Of a DNA stretch of 64,000 bases, positions 16,240 through 24,881 are shown piece after piece. The stretch is taken from contig CAZHNN010000008.1 of NCBI GenBank assembly GCA_964533965.1, positions 1 through 64,000 of the forward strand, read 5' to 3'. Source of the DNA: RGIG3178 sp964533965 (GTDB lineage Bacteria > Bacillota > Clostridia > Christensenellales > QAND01). Each line of letters opens with the position of its first letter. Within the stretch, counting starts at the first letter, position 1. The position numbers and the translations under genes were made by a program. A model generated the notes under the pieces. It had not been told where the DNA came from. It did no database searches and saw nothing but the letters and a program-made list of their open reading frames with translations.

Positions 16240-17394
16240 ATGAAGTATCGCAAGTTTGGCAATTCGGATTTCATGGTTTCCGCCTTTGGCATGGGATGCA
16301 TGCGGATGCCGATGGAAACAAGAGCAGACGGCAGCCGCGGGTTTGATCACTCGGAATCCATTCGCATGATCCATCGGGCCATACAGGGCGGTGTGAATTA
16401 TTTCGACGCAGCCAACGCCTACGGCGAGGACGGCGAATGCGAAAAAGTATTGGGAGAAGCGCTTGCCGTAAACGGGCTTCGCGGCAAGGTAAAGATCGCG
16501 ACGAAGGTCAGCCCCCGGCTTTGCACCAGCGAGGATGCGATCCGCACCATCTTTGAGACGGAGTGCAGGCGCCTGCAGACCGATTTCATCGATTTCTATC
16601 TCATCCACCAGCTCGACGACGGAGAGCGCTTTAGCTACATGGTGAAATACGACATTCTCAAAACATTTGAGGCTCTGCGTTCTGAAGGCCGCATCGGGCA
16701 TATCGGCTTCTCCTTCCACGGCAATGTGGAGAACTTCAAAAAGAGCCTCGATTACTATGATTGGGATATGTGCCAGCCCCAGTTCAACATACTGGATATC
16801 GACCGCCAGGCGACCGTTGAGGGGATACGGTACGCGGGCAAAAAGGGCGTTCCAGTCGTGGTGATGGAGCCTTTAAAGGGCGGCAGCCTCGTGAACGTCC
16901 CGCCCAAGGTACAGGAATTGTATGACGCATTCCCCATTAAGCGTACGCCCTTGGAATGGGGTTTCCGTTTCGTCGCTGATTTTCCCGAAGTTGCTTGCAT
17001 CCTAAGCGGCGTCTCCACGATGGAACAGCTCGAGGAGAACCTGCGCATCTTCGAGGATCTCGCACCCAATTCGATGAGTAAAGAGGAATTGGACCTCATC
17101 TACAAGGTGAAGGCCACCTACGACTCGTTGATCGAGGTGCCCTGCACAGCGTGTCGTTATTGCATGCCCTGCCCCAACCACGTAGATATCCCGGGCATCT
17201 TTACGCTTGTAAACAACGGCGCACTTGCAGGCAATTATGAGCACTATAAGCGCGGCTACGAGCGCATCGCCTCCGGCCGTACGGGAGGGACGACGGCCGA
17301 TGCCTGCATCGAATGCGGCGCTTGCGAATCCGCGTGCCCACAGGGAATATCTATCATTCAAAAATTGAAAGAAGCCCACGAGAGGCTTAAATAA
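16240..17394 (+). CDS. aldo/keto reductase with C-terminal [4Fe-4S] domain
   Basis: A 384-aa two-part enzyme. Residues 1 to about 290 form an AKR barrel with Asp and Tyr in YFDAANAYG, Lys in IATKVS and His in YLIHQLD. The tail has two cysteine groups, C302-X2-C305-X2-C308-X2-C311-P and C356-X2-C359-X2-C362-X3-C366-P, the pattern of the ferredoxin-like extension in anaerobe AKRs. This suggests redox exchange with Fe-S carriers rather than only NAD(P)H. AAAGGTG precedes the ATG. nagA follows after 13 bases, so the two are probably co-transcribed. Substrate unknown. Confidence 0.87.
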   Translation: MKYRKFGNSDFMVSAFGMGCMRMPMETRADGSRGFDHSESIRMIHRAIQGGVNYFDAANAYGEDGECEKVLGEALAVNGLRGKVKIATKVSPRLCTSEDAIRTIFETECRRLQTDFIDFYLIHQLDDGERFSYMVKYDILKTFEALRSEGRIGHIGFSFHGNVENFKKSLDYYDWDMCQPQFNILDIDRQATVEGIRYAGKKGVPVVVMEPLKGGSLVNVPPKVQELYDAFPIKRTPLEWGFRFVADFPEVACILSGVSTMEQLEENLRIFEDLAPNSMSKEELDLIYKVKATYDSLIEVPCTACRYCMPCPNHVDIPGIFTLVNNGALAGNYEHYKRGYERIASGRTGGTTADACIECGACESACPQGISIIQKLKEAHERLK

Positions 17395-17407
17395 GCGGAG
17401 GTCTGTC

Positions 17408-18538
17408 ATGAGGATCAAGAGCAAGCGGGTATGGGTTCACGAAGCGTTCATCCCTGCAGTGGTGGAGTTTTCCGGCGGAAAAATCCAATCCGTCGTTCAC
17501 GGCGACGGGCCCAGCGATGTCGATTACGGCGATGCAAAGATCATCCCCGGGCTCATCGATACCCACACACACGGGTACGGCGGCGGCGATGCTTCCGATG
17601 GGAACCCGGACACCATCCGGGAATGGATCCAATACTATCCTAAAGAAGGGGTTACTACTTTTTTGCCGGGGACGGTCACAAGGAGCGAACAAAGGATCCT
17701 TCAAGCCTTGCGAGCGATTGCTCAAGTGGACGAGGAGGGCATCGACGGGGCGTTTCTATATGGTATCTTTTTACAAGGGCCTTACACATCCCACGCTTAT
17801 TTGGGCGCGTATGATCCCTATCTGGTGCAAAAACCGGATGTGGAACAGTTTAAAAGGTTCAACGAAGCCTCCGGCAACCGTATCAAGATGATCGGCCTGG
17901 CGGTGGAAAAGGACGAGGGGCATGCGGTGTTGAAATACTGTATATCCAAGGGGATAAAGGTAAGCCTCGGCCATTCCGGCGTGCTCTATGACGAGGCATA
18001 CCAGGCTGTGCAGGAGGGGGCCAGCAACATCACCCATTGCTTCAACAACATGATCCCACTGCACCACCGCGAGCCCGGGCTCCCCGGCGCCGCGTTAACG
18101 ATCCGCGAGTTGTATTGTGAAGTCATCGCAGACGGAATCCATATCCATCCCGCAATCGTCAACCTGATCGGCACCATGAAGGGCAAGGACAAGCTGATCG
18201 TCATCACCGATTCCTCCCGGTATAAGGGATTGGCGCCCGGTTATTATGAATCGGTGGATCGCAAAGTGACCATCGGCGAAGACGGCGTAGGCAGGTTGCC
18301 TAACGGTAAGCTAGCCGGCAGCTGCATCACGATGCCGCAGTCGGTTAAAAACCTCATCGAAATGGCCCATCTTCCCGAAGTCGTGGCGATCAATGCAGGA
18401 ACGATCAACCCCGCGAATATGCTTGGCATAGGTGACCATAAGGGCTTAATCGAACCAGGGTACGACGCGGACATCGCTGTGCTGGATGACTCATACTACG
18501 TCCTTCAGACCTACGTCATGGGTAGGGCCAAACTTTAA
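17408..18538 (+). CDS. nagA: N-acetylglucosamine-6-phosphate deacetylase
   Basis: A 376-aa amidohydrolase-superfamily enzyme that removes acetate from GlcNAc-6-phosphate. The metal-site motif DTHTHG, the LGHSG and NITHCFNNM motifs with metal and substrate histidines, DGIHIHP and the catalytic Asp in VITDSS are all present. ATG at 17408 has GGAGG. It is paired with the Fe-S aldo/keto reductase and followed by a strong terminator. Neighbouring mannose-type PTS genes could bring in the amino sugar. An aga-type N-acetylgalactosamine-6-phosphate deacetylase role is the main alternative. Confidence 0.9.
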   Translation: MRIKSKRVWVHEAFIPAVVEFSGGKIQSVVHGDGPSDVDYGDAKIIPGLIDTHTHGYGGGDASDGNPDTIREWIQYYPKEGVTTFLPGTVTRSEQRILQALRAIAQVDEEGIDGAFLYGIFLQGPYTSHAYLGAYDPYLVQKPDVEQFKRFNEASGNRIKMIGLAVEKDEGHAVLKYCISKGIKVSLGHSGVLYDEAYQAVQEGASNITHCFNNMIPLHHREPGLPGAALTIRELYCEVIADGIHIHPAIVNLIGTMKGKDKLIVITDSSRYKGLAPGYYESVDRKVTIGEDGVGRLPNGKLAGSCITMPQSVKNLIEMAHLPEVVAINAGTINPANMLGIGDHKGLIEPGYDADIAVLDDSYYVLQTYVMGRAKL

Positions 18539-18550
18539 CTTTTCCGGACA

Positions 18551-18589
18551 ATACAAAGGGCGCGGCACAAACCGCGCCCTTTTGTTTTC
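18551..18589. terminator. bidirectional terminator between nagA and the FAD enzyme operon
   Basis: AAAGGGCGCGG, short loop, CCGCGCCCTTT, then TTGTTTT on the plus strand; A-rich sequence precedes the stem, so it can also serve the minus-strand operon ending at 18616. Confidence 0.88.
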
Positions 18590-18615
18590 ATTGGGCTAAG
18601 GGTCATTCCATACTT

Positions 18616-19857
18616 CTACTCGTGAATGACGACGCCCGTCTTCTCAAGCTTCTTTTGAAGCTCGTTGACATTGATCTGCTGCAGCGGCACGTTGTTCTTC
18701 AATGCCATTGCAACGGCGGTGCCGCCCGCCTGCCCCGTCATGACCGCGGGCGGGATCACGCGGGTAATCTCCCACGCGTCGCCGTGCGCCGCCGTGATGC
18801 GCCCTACTGCCACAACATTGGGCAGCTTGGCATCAATCAGCGTGCGGTACGGGATTTCAAACACCGGTCCGGGCTTGCGCCAGTCGCACGCACAGCCGAT
18901 AGAATCCTCAAAATGTTTGTGTACATCCTCTTGTTTGAGCGTATACAGGCCCGCGATGCGCCTGGTGGTACGGAACGCGAGGACGCTTGGCACGGAAAGC
19001 ATGATATAGTCACGGCGCTGGTTTTTTTTCAGATGCGCCAGCGCAGCTTTGCGGCTGGCTTTGGCAAAGCCGTTGACGCCCTCCACGGTGGTCCCGTAGA
19101 ATTTTTGAGGCGTGGCGCCGGTATGATGAAGCGGGTCATACCCCAGCATGCACCAGTCGGGTATCGCACGGTACATGTTCTGGTGATCGATGGCGTCCTT
19201 CATCTTGGTAAAATCGATGTCGTAGCCCATGAAGGTGACAAAGTTATCCTGATCCACACACGCAGCGCCGCAGCGGTACAGCACGTCCGCATCGCCCGAA
19301 GCGTCCACGACCATCTTGGCTTTATAGGCAAACCGCCCGGACTTATTCTCCACGATCAACCCCGTACAGGCTTCCCCTTCCATGATGGGCGCGCAGAACA
19401 GCGTATCGAACAACACCTCGATGCCTTCATCTTCCATCATTTCGTCCAGCGCAAACACAAACGCGGGCACGTTGAAGAACGTCGCAAGCCTGCGGCCCTT
19501 GTTCATGTGTTCGGCGGCCTCGTCGTCCACGGGCTTGTTGTCCACGATATTGAGCTTCTTTTTCCATTCCTGCGGCAGGTTGTCATAGCCGTACAGAATG
19601 GATTTTTTCAGCAATTCTTCGGAAATGCCGCCGATGACCTGCCGCCCGTTCCCGTCGTCCATCGGCTCGTATTTCACCACATGCCCGAGCGTCGCCTGCC
19701 CGCCCAGCGCTACGGTCTTTTCGATGATCAGGGTTTTCAACCCTTCACGGGCAGATGCTATCGCAGCGCCCACGCCAGCCACGCCGCCGCCGACGACGAT
19801 AATGTCATAGGAACCGGCAAATTCAACGCGTTTTGCTTCCTCCAGAAAATATGCCAT
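18616..19857 (-). CDS. FAD-dependent oxidoreductase (FAD_oxidored family)
   Basis: A 413-aa flavoprotein with an N-terminal Rossmann dinucleotide-binding motif (VVGGGVAGVG, residues 21-30), ALGGQAT and a later VVDASGDADVLYR motif, typical of the FAD_oxidored family found in anaerobe catabolic operons. The C-terminal motif VGRITAAHGDAWEITRVIPP closes the FAD site. It is the last gene of the aconitase X operon, 13 bases after the small subunit, so it most likely acts on the dehydratase's substrate or product. I cannot name the substrate. Confidence 0.8.
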   Translation of the reverse strand: MAYFLEEAKRVEFAGSYDIIVVGGGVAGVGAAIASAREGLKTLIIEKTVALGGQATLGHVVKYEPMDDGNGRQVIGGISEELLKKSILYGYDNLPQEWKKKLNIVDNKPVDDEAAEHMNKGRRLATFFNVPAFVFALDEMMEDEGIEVLFDTLFCAPIMEGEACTGLIVENKSGRFAYKAKMVVDASGDADVLYRCGAACVDQDNFVTFMGYDIDFTKMKDAIDHQNMYRAIPDWCMLGYDPLHHTGATPQKFYGTTVEGVNGFAKASRKAALAHLKKNQRRDYIMLSVPSVLAFRTTRRIAGLYTLKQEDVHKHFEDSIGCACDWRKPGPVFEIPYRTLIDAKLPNVVAVGRITAAHGDAWEITRVIPPAVMTGQAGGTAVAMALKNNVPLQQINVNELQKKLEKTGVVIHE

Positions 19858-19870
19858 TGTGTTCTCCCCC

Positions 19871-20290
19871 TTATTTCGCCTTTTTGGTAACGGTCACAAT
19901 GCCTTCGTCTGCATCGACCTCTACCCAGTCGCCCGTTTCGATAATCGACAGCGGATCCTTATCAAAATCGGTGATGACCGGAACGCGGCTCGTCACAGCG
20001 CCCAGAGCCGTTTTGGAATCGATATGGCCTATCAACATCGCCTTTGGCGTGCATTTTTTGGTGCGGAGGTTATGGAATGCTTTGCCCCACGCGGACGACC
20101 CCTTTCCGTAGGGGAACACCAGAATAGTGTCCTTGATACACTTGCCGTAAATCGCGTGGTTGCGCTCGGTCACGATGCCCGTGCGCTCATCAAGCGAGCC
20201 GAACGTGCCGATGCCGTCTTTGGATACAAGCGCCTCACCTGCTGCTTTGCCCGCATAGACCTTTCTGCCGTGAATAACTATCTTTTCCAT
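19871..20290 (-). CDS. aconitase X small (swivel) subunit, DUF126
   Basis: A 139-aa protein of the aconitase X swivelling-domain family that forms a dehydratase with the large subunit. The family's small-subunit motif is seen as PYGKGSSAW (residues 60-68). After GSS most family members continue with GSY-like residues; here it is AWGKAF, a divergence that may change substrate choice. Known aconitase X activities include cis-3-hydroxy-L-proline dehydratase and archaeal phosphomevalonate dehydratase; neither is indicated by neighbours. It starts at ATG 20290, 12 bases after the large subunit. Confidence 0.85.
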   Translation of the reverse strand: MEKIVIHGRKVYAGKAAGEALVSKDGIGTFGSLDERTGIVTERNHAIYGKCIKDTILVFPYGKGSSAWGKAFHNLRTKKCTPKAMLIGHIDSKTALGAVTSRVPVITDFDKDPLSIIETGDWVEVDADEGIVTVTKKAK

Positions 20291-20302
20291 AATGTAACCC
20301 CC

Positions 20303-21577
20303 TCACCATTTGCCCGTCAGCGCAGCTTCAACGCAGTGTTTCATGCTGCCCATATGAACGGAAATGTCGCTCCGGTAGCTCGGTGTATAATGTGCCATCT
20401 TGGAGGAATCGGTCGCCATCACCTTCACGCCTTCGGGCCACAGGCCGATCATCGGCGGGCAGGCGTCGGTTAAGATAAAGCCGCCGGCCTCTTCGATGAT
20501 TTGCGTATCGCCATTGCGCGTGGCCTGGTCCTTCAGGCTCCAGGAGGTCATGACGATGAATTTTGACTTGAATTTCTTGCCGCACACCATTTCTGCGAGC
20601 TGCTTCAATTGATAGGTGCTGTAGTTCGGGCAGCCCAACAGCACCAGTTCCACGTCGTCGCTTGTGGCAAAATCGAGCATCTTCAGGCCCTTTTCCTTTT
20701 CCTCCGCGCCGTAGTGGATGATTTCCTTGGGCACGTTCTTGCCGAATGCCAGCTCATAGGTCGCCGCTTCCGGTGTATGCCCGATGATGTGGTACAACTC
20801 CACGGCGCCCGACGTGCATATGGCGGAAGCAAAGCACTTGTGCGCGTCCATGCTGACATAAGGGATATCCATCTGCAGCACCGGTACACCGGAGCCGATG
20901 CGTTTGCCAAGGTAGTATCCCATTACATCCCATTCATAAAGTTCTTTGGGCACCTCGTCCACAATAATAAGGTGCGTGCCATAGCGGTTTTCGTCCAGGT
21001 GCAGACCCGAATTTGGGATCTTGCCGACAAGCGCCGCGCAGCCGCCGACGATGTCGCCCTCTGTATTGGTGCGCGCGCCGAACACGGAGTTTAAAAAGAT
21101 AACCGCGGCGGATTCGCCGCAGACGATATGCTCGCCCTTACTTGCCAAATGCCCCACCAGATGCGGCGTGCAGGACAAAAGGTTATTGACACCCGCTTTG
21201 CGCAAAAACTCATTGGTGTCGTCGATGCCCTTTTCAAGCTTTTCGTCCTTGACACCAAGGTATTTCAGATAATCCTTATTGGGGTTGGTGGCGTGGTTGC
21301 TGCAATGACAGACCTTCATGCGTGGTATTTCCACCACATCGTCGGAATTCATGTTGGCATAGGCGAACATCGCCTCGTAGCTGTCAAATTCCTGATCCGC
21401 GTGCCGGTCGCTCGGATACGGGCAGGGGGTGGTGAACAGCACGTTGTCGGTATCCAACAGGCGATCGGCACCCAGGGCTATGCCATACTGCACGATGAAT
21501 TCCATCGCCTTCTGCCGGGCGGGGCCTTCGCTTCCCGCCAATACCGCTTTTTCCTCATCCGTTAACTTCAATTCCAT
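20303..21577 (-). CDS. aconitase X catalytic large subunit, DUF521
   Basis: A 424-aa catalytic subunit of aconitase X, an Fe-S dehydratase related to but distinct from aconitase. Family hallmarks: LSCTPHL near residue 135, CGESAAVIFLNSV near 153, GARTNTEG near 167, and further conserved cysteines (CHC at 90-92, CTSGA). ATG at 21577 follows CAGGAGG. First gene of an operon with the small subunit and an FAD enzyme, preceded by a 473-bp region with dyad sites and a LysR gene. The archaeal mevalonate role is unlikely in a Clostridium-like genome; a hydroxy acid or hydroxyproline dehydratase is more plausible. Confidence 0.88.
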   Translation of the reverse strand: MELKLTDEEKAVLAGSEGPARQKAMEFIVQYGIALGADRLLDTDNVLFTTPCPYPSDRHADQEFDSYEAMFAYANMNSDDVVEIPRMKVCHCSNHATNPNKDYLKYLGVKDEKLEKGIDDTNEFLRKAGVNNLLSCTPHLVGHLASKGEHIVCGESAAVIFLNSVFGARTNTEGDIVGGCAALVGKIPNSGLHLDENRYGTHLIIVDEVPKELYEWDVMGYYLGKRIGSGVPVLQMDIPYVSMDAHKCFASAICTSGAVELYHIIGHTPEAATYELAFGKNVPKEIIHYGAEEKEKGLKMLDFATSDDVELVLLGCPNYSTYQLKQLAEMVCGKKFKSKFIVMTSWSLKDQATRNGDTQIIEEAGGFILTDACPPMIGLWPEGVKVMATDSSKMAHYTPSYRSDISVHMGSMKHCVEAALTGKW

Positions 21578-22050
21578 AACCTCCTGACATAAGATATATA
21601 TCTCGTATTGCCTTGACAGCCATTTTTCCTACAATTGAAGTATACGCAGCGCCGCCTCCCCTCCTTTGTGTTGCATGATCGATTTTCTCGAAATTTGAAC
21701 CCGCCGTTATTGGCTATACAGCTTCCTTTGACTTCAAAAGGCTGCTTCGAAATTGTTAACACCAAGAAGAATGCGAGCAACTGAGCATCTTCCTCGACAT
21801 TATCATACATCCGCTTATTCTATTTGAATAATTGAACTTTTTCATATAACAGTTCAAATATTTCGAACTGTCAAGGCAGCTTACATGAATCTGTTTTCAT
21901 AACAGAAATGGATTATCATGTATTTTTGTTGCTGCCCTGCTTATTGCGCATTTAGCAAATTGCTGTCGTTTATCCAATGAAGGACCCTAAGTGTTGTAGA
22001 TACATACTTGTTGAAAGAAAAACACGGGCAAACTTTGCGTTTGCCCGAGC
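21578..22050. other. 473-bp region upstream of the aconitase X operon
   Basis: No supported gene. It holds the dyads at 21833-21870, a possible weak minus-strand promoter (GATAAT near 21790, no good -35, as expected for an activated promoter), and about 200 bases of leader before the large-subunit gene. Confidence 0.45.
21833..21870. promoter_or_regulatory. dyad cluster, likely LysR-type operator
   Basis: CAGTTC (21850-21855) and GAACTG (21865-21870) form a perfect 6-bp dyad with a 9-base AT-rich spacer, and TTGAAC (21833-21838) with GTTCAA (21852-21857) gives an overlapping second dyad. The half-sites share GTTC/GAAC. The position upstream of acnX and next to a LysR gene fits a recognition plus activation site. 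Confidence 0.5.
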
Positions 22051-22938
22051 TCAATTGTATACATGCTCCTCCACCTGCTGCAAGAATAGCTCCATCGCGG
22101 GGCTGATCCATTTGTTCTTGTGGCACGCGTATGCCACCGTAATTTCCGCGTCGATGTCGTCCATCGGCAGCTCTTTTAAGATGCCCGCCTTAATGTCCTC
22201 GCCCACAATAAAGCGAGGCAGATAGGAGATGCCCAGGTTATTTGCAACACTCTTACGGATGGTCTCAATACTGCCAAGCTCGATCATGCCGTCGATCATA
22301 ATGTTCTTCGTTTTCAAATATTCTTCAAAGATCTCACGGAACACGCATTTTGGCTCGTTGATGAAAAAGCTGGTGTGGATCGCCTGGTTTGGCAACGTAA
22401 AATCGTATAACGACGTGTCAAATATTTTGGAAGCCACCAATGCCATCGGCACGGTGAACAGCGGATGCACCTGTAAAGCGCTTTGCGGCGTCCCGACATG
22501 GTAAAGGATGCCGATGTCGACGGTGCCGTTTTTGAGCGATTCCGCGATCTCAAAGCAGGGTTTGGACAAAAACGTCAGCTTTACCTGCGGCGCGTAAAGC
22601 TTATAGAACCGCAGCACTTCCTGCATCTTATATGCCAGCAGCGTTTCGGAAATGGCAACGATGAGCTCCCCCGAAACACCGTTTTCCTGTTTTGTGATTT
22701 CCTTCATCTTCTGCATCGTGCCGATTACTTCATCCACAAGCGGAAGGATGCACTTGCCGGCGTCGGTCAGCCGCATGTTTCGGCCGATCTTCTCAAATAG
22801 CTGCACAGATAGTTCCTGCTCCAGCCGCTTCATCTGGAACGTCACGGTCGATTGCGTAAACCCCAACTGGTTTGCCGCTTTCACAAACCCGCCCGCAGAG
22901 ACGATGGTGCGAAAGGTGATAAGGTATTGCAAATCCAT
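22051..22938 (-). CDS. LysR-family transcriptional regulator
   Basis: A 295-aa LTTR. The N-terminal winged helix-turn-helix is clear (LITFRTIVSAGGFVKAANQL, then TQSTVTFQMKRLEQEL, with FEKIGR and LTDAG), followed by a two-lobed effector-binding domain. It lies upstream of the aconitase X operon on the same strand, with the dyad cluster in between, so it is the probable regulator of that operon. The inducer is probably the operon's substrate, which is unknown. Confidence 0.9.
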   Translation of the reverse strand: MDLQYLITFRTIVSAGGFVKAANQLGFTQSTVTFQMKRLEQELSVQLFEKIGRNMRLTDAGKCILPLVDEVIGTMQKMKEITKQENGVSGELIVAISETLLAYKMQEVLRFYKLYAPQVKLTFLSKPCFEIAESLKNGTVDIGILYHVGTPQSALQVHPLFTVPMALVASKIFDTSLYDFTLPNQAIHTSFFINEPKCVFREIFEEYLKTKNIMIDGMIELGSIETIRKSVANNLGISYLPRFIVGEDIKAGILKELPMDDIDAEITVAYACHKNKWISPAMELFLQQVEEHVYN

Positions 22939-23086
22939 GGTGTTCCCCTAGTCTCATTTTCGTTCGGCGATAGGTTGCCAACAATAGCCAATGGCCTGGA
23001 TCCTGGTTTCCAAACAGATAATGTACATGCTTGTTTATGGGTTTCTTATTTCACAGCAAGCCGGATTGATGCTTTTCACCGATTCC

Positions 23087-23998
23087 TCAAACCAATCCGA
23101 GCAGAGCGGCTCCGTTCTGGTAAAAGACCATTTCCTTCTCTTTCTCGGTCAACTTGTCTGTCTTTTCCAATATGACCCTGTATTTCTCAACGTCCTTTGC
23201 TGTGGCATACGGATAGTCTGTGCCGTATACCATGTGTTCCGTGGGAGCCACCGTCTTCAGTATATTCAGCAACCTCGGCTCGGCGGGTCCCGCTACATCG
23301 AAATAGACATGCTGGAGATCGGAAAACAGATCGGCGCCCTTGCCTTCCATTCGAAAAGAGCTCTGCACGCGGTCGGATATCGCCGGTATCAAAGCTCCGG
23401 CATGCGGCACGATCCAGCGGATATCCGGGTATTTGGTAAACACAAGATTGCGGGACATGTTGACAAACGTCCGCGTTGTATCATAGAAGAATTCCAACGC
23501 CTGTACGCGGAAGTTATCCAGCACGCCGGAGGGCACCGCCGTCGGCTTGGTCGGATGAAAAACCGCGAATGCATGCAGCTCATTCAACCGCTTCATCACC
23601 GGGTTCAACACGGGATCGCCCAAATACACGCCGTTCATGTTCGTGTCAAAGGTGAACCCCTTTGCCCCCATCTGAAATGCCCGGTCGATTTCACAGAGCG
23701 AAAGTGTAATATCCGGTATCGGCAGAGCTGCCAAAAATCCCAGCTCGTTTTCATGTCCCTTTACCATATCGGCAATTTCATCGTTGCTTCTCATCACAGC
23801 CCGGTATGTTTCATCCATGTCATCCGAATCGAAATACGGCATTGATATGCCCATCAACGAGTATACGATGTCGTTGTCTTTGTGCATGGAAAGCTGTATA
23901 TCTATGTTCCATTCGGGCAATTCCGAACCAAATTTCTTCTTTACAAATTCCCTGTATGAAGGCGTTAAATAATGCGCATGGAAATCGATCTTTTTCAT
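23087..23998 (-). CDS. amidohydrolase-2 family metal-dependent hydrolase/decarboxylase
   Basis: A 303-aa TIM-barrel enzyme of the ACMSD/gamma-resorcylate decarboxylase family. Metal ligands are visible: DFHAHY at the N-terminus, AVFHPT in the middle, IVPHAG, and GTDYPYA near the end. Members decarboxylate or hydrolyse carboxylated substrates. GGAGG lies 10 bases before the ATG at 23998; a few upstream codons are open but not supported. It lies just upstream of the LysR gene, so it may belong to the same catabolic module as aconitase X. Substrate not determinable. Confidence 0.82.
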   Translation of the reverse strand: MKKIDFHAHYLTPSYREFVKKKFGSELPEWNIDIQLSMHKDNDIVYSLMGISMPYFDSDDMDETYRAVMRSNDEIADMVKGHENELGFLAALPIPDITLSLCEIDRAFQMGAKGFTFDTNMNGVYLGDPVLNPVMKRLNELHAFAVFHPTKPTAVPSGVLDNFRVQALEFFYDTTRTFVNMSRNLVFTKYPDIRWIVPHAGALIPAISDRVQSSFRMEGKGADLFSDLQHVYFDVAGPAEPRLLNILKTVAPTEHMVYGTDYPYATAKDVEKYRVILEKTDKLTEKEKEMVFYQNGAALLGLV

Positions 23999-24073
23999 TT
24001 TGTATTGTACCTCCATCAATTGCATCTTGAGGCTGTCACCATGTCCTCAATACATGCATACAAGTTGAATCTG

Positions 24074-24106
24074 ATAGACCCCGCCTAAAACTTAGGCGGG
24101 GTCTAT
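24074..24106. other. long perfect stem-loop without a T-tract
   Basis: ATAGACCCCGCCTAA pairs with TTAGGCGGGGTCTAT across a 3-base loop, 15 bp without mismatch, between the end of the 24124 gene and the amidohydrolase start. Neither side has a run of Ts, so it is not a standard intrinsic terminator. It may protect an mRNA end or block read-through. Confidence 0.65.
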
Positions 24107-24123
24107 ACGTACTGCTGGGAACT

Positions 24124-24852
24124 TTATAGTTTGGCAGCCGCTGCCTTATCCAGCACAACCACCACATTGGGATGCAGTTGAACGACGGAGGCAGGCACTT
24201 CTTCCGTCACCGGGCCATTGAGCGCCTTGGCAACGATCTCTGCCTTGTTGTCGCCTTTCGCGCAGAAGATCAGTTTTCTGCCCATCATGATGTCCTTGAT
24301 CCCCATCGTAAGCCCGACCTTCGGGAGCAGGTCCCAGCCGCCGAACAATTGGGCATTGGCTTCGTTTATATACACTTCGGGCAGATCGCAAACAACGTTC
24401 GTTGAATTGAACTTTGTGCCGGGCTGACAGAAACCGATGTGGCCGTTTTCACCAAGCGGCAGCACCTGCAGGTCGATACCGCCCAGCGCCGCAATCTTCT
24501 GTGTAAATTCCACCATCGACGCGTGCGGATCGTCGGTCTCGGGATTCGGGAAGCAGCCGTGGCCTTCGGGTAAATTGACGTGATCGAACAGCTGCTCTCT
24601 CATCACCATGTATCCCGAACGTGGATGGGTCCATTTGATCGGATAGCGGATATCCAAGTTAAACGTATACGCTTGTTCGAAGCTGACAACACCCTGCTTA
24701 TACAGTTCCACCAATTCGCGGTGTATGCCGGTAGTGGTGGTGCCCGTCGCCATTCCCAACAGGCTGTTGGGCTTTTCGTTGAGCTGCGCCGCGATCATGA
24801 GCGCCATCGTCTTTTCAAATTGAAGCGGTGTGTCGAGAACTACTATACGCAT
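24124..24852 (-). CDS. NagB-like sugar-phosphate isomerase/deaminase homologue, copy 1
   Basis: A 242-aa protein of the NagB/RpiA/SOL fold, with the phosphate loop MATGTTTTG. Aligned without gaps to the E. coli NagB catalytic positions as I recall them (D72, D141, H143, E148), it has D67, N136, H138 and Q143: two of the four acidic catalysts are amides, in the motif LGENGHIGFCQPG. It may therefore not be a standard glucosamine-6-phosphate deaminase; AgaI-type proteins share an Asn at the first changed site. It is 29 bases after its paralogue, with ATG and GGAGG. Confidence 0.8.
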   Translation of the reverse strand: MRIVVLDTPLQFEKTMALMIAAQLNEKPNSLLGMATGTTTTGIHRELVELYKQGVVSFEQAYTFNLDIRYPIKWTHPRSGYMVMREQLFDHVNLPEGHGCFPNPETDDPHASMVEFTQKIAALGGIDLQVLPLGENGHIGFCQPGTKFNSTNVVCDLPEVYINEANAQLFGGWDLLPKVGLTMGIKDIMMGRKLIFCAKGDNKAEIVAKALNGPVTEEVPASVVQLHPNVVVVLDKAAAAKL

Positions 24853-24881
24853 CGTTCATTCCTCCTATTGTTGATGGTTTT

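Noticed and set aside
18622..19890. 422-codon open frame opposite the FAD enzyme
   Set aside because: It mirrors the minus-strand gene, has no ribosome site and its translation is low-complexity His/Arg-rich without any domain.
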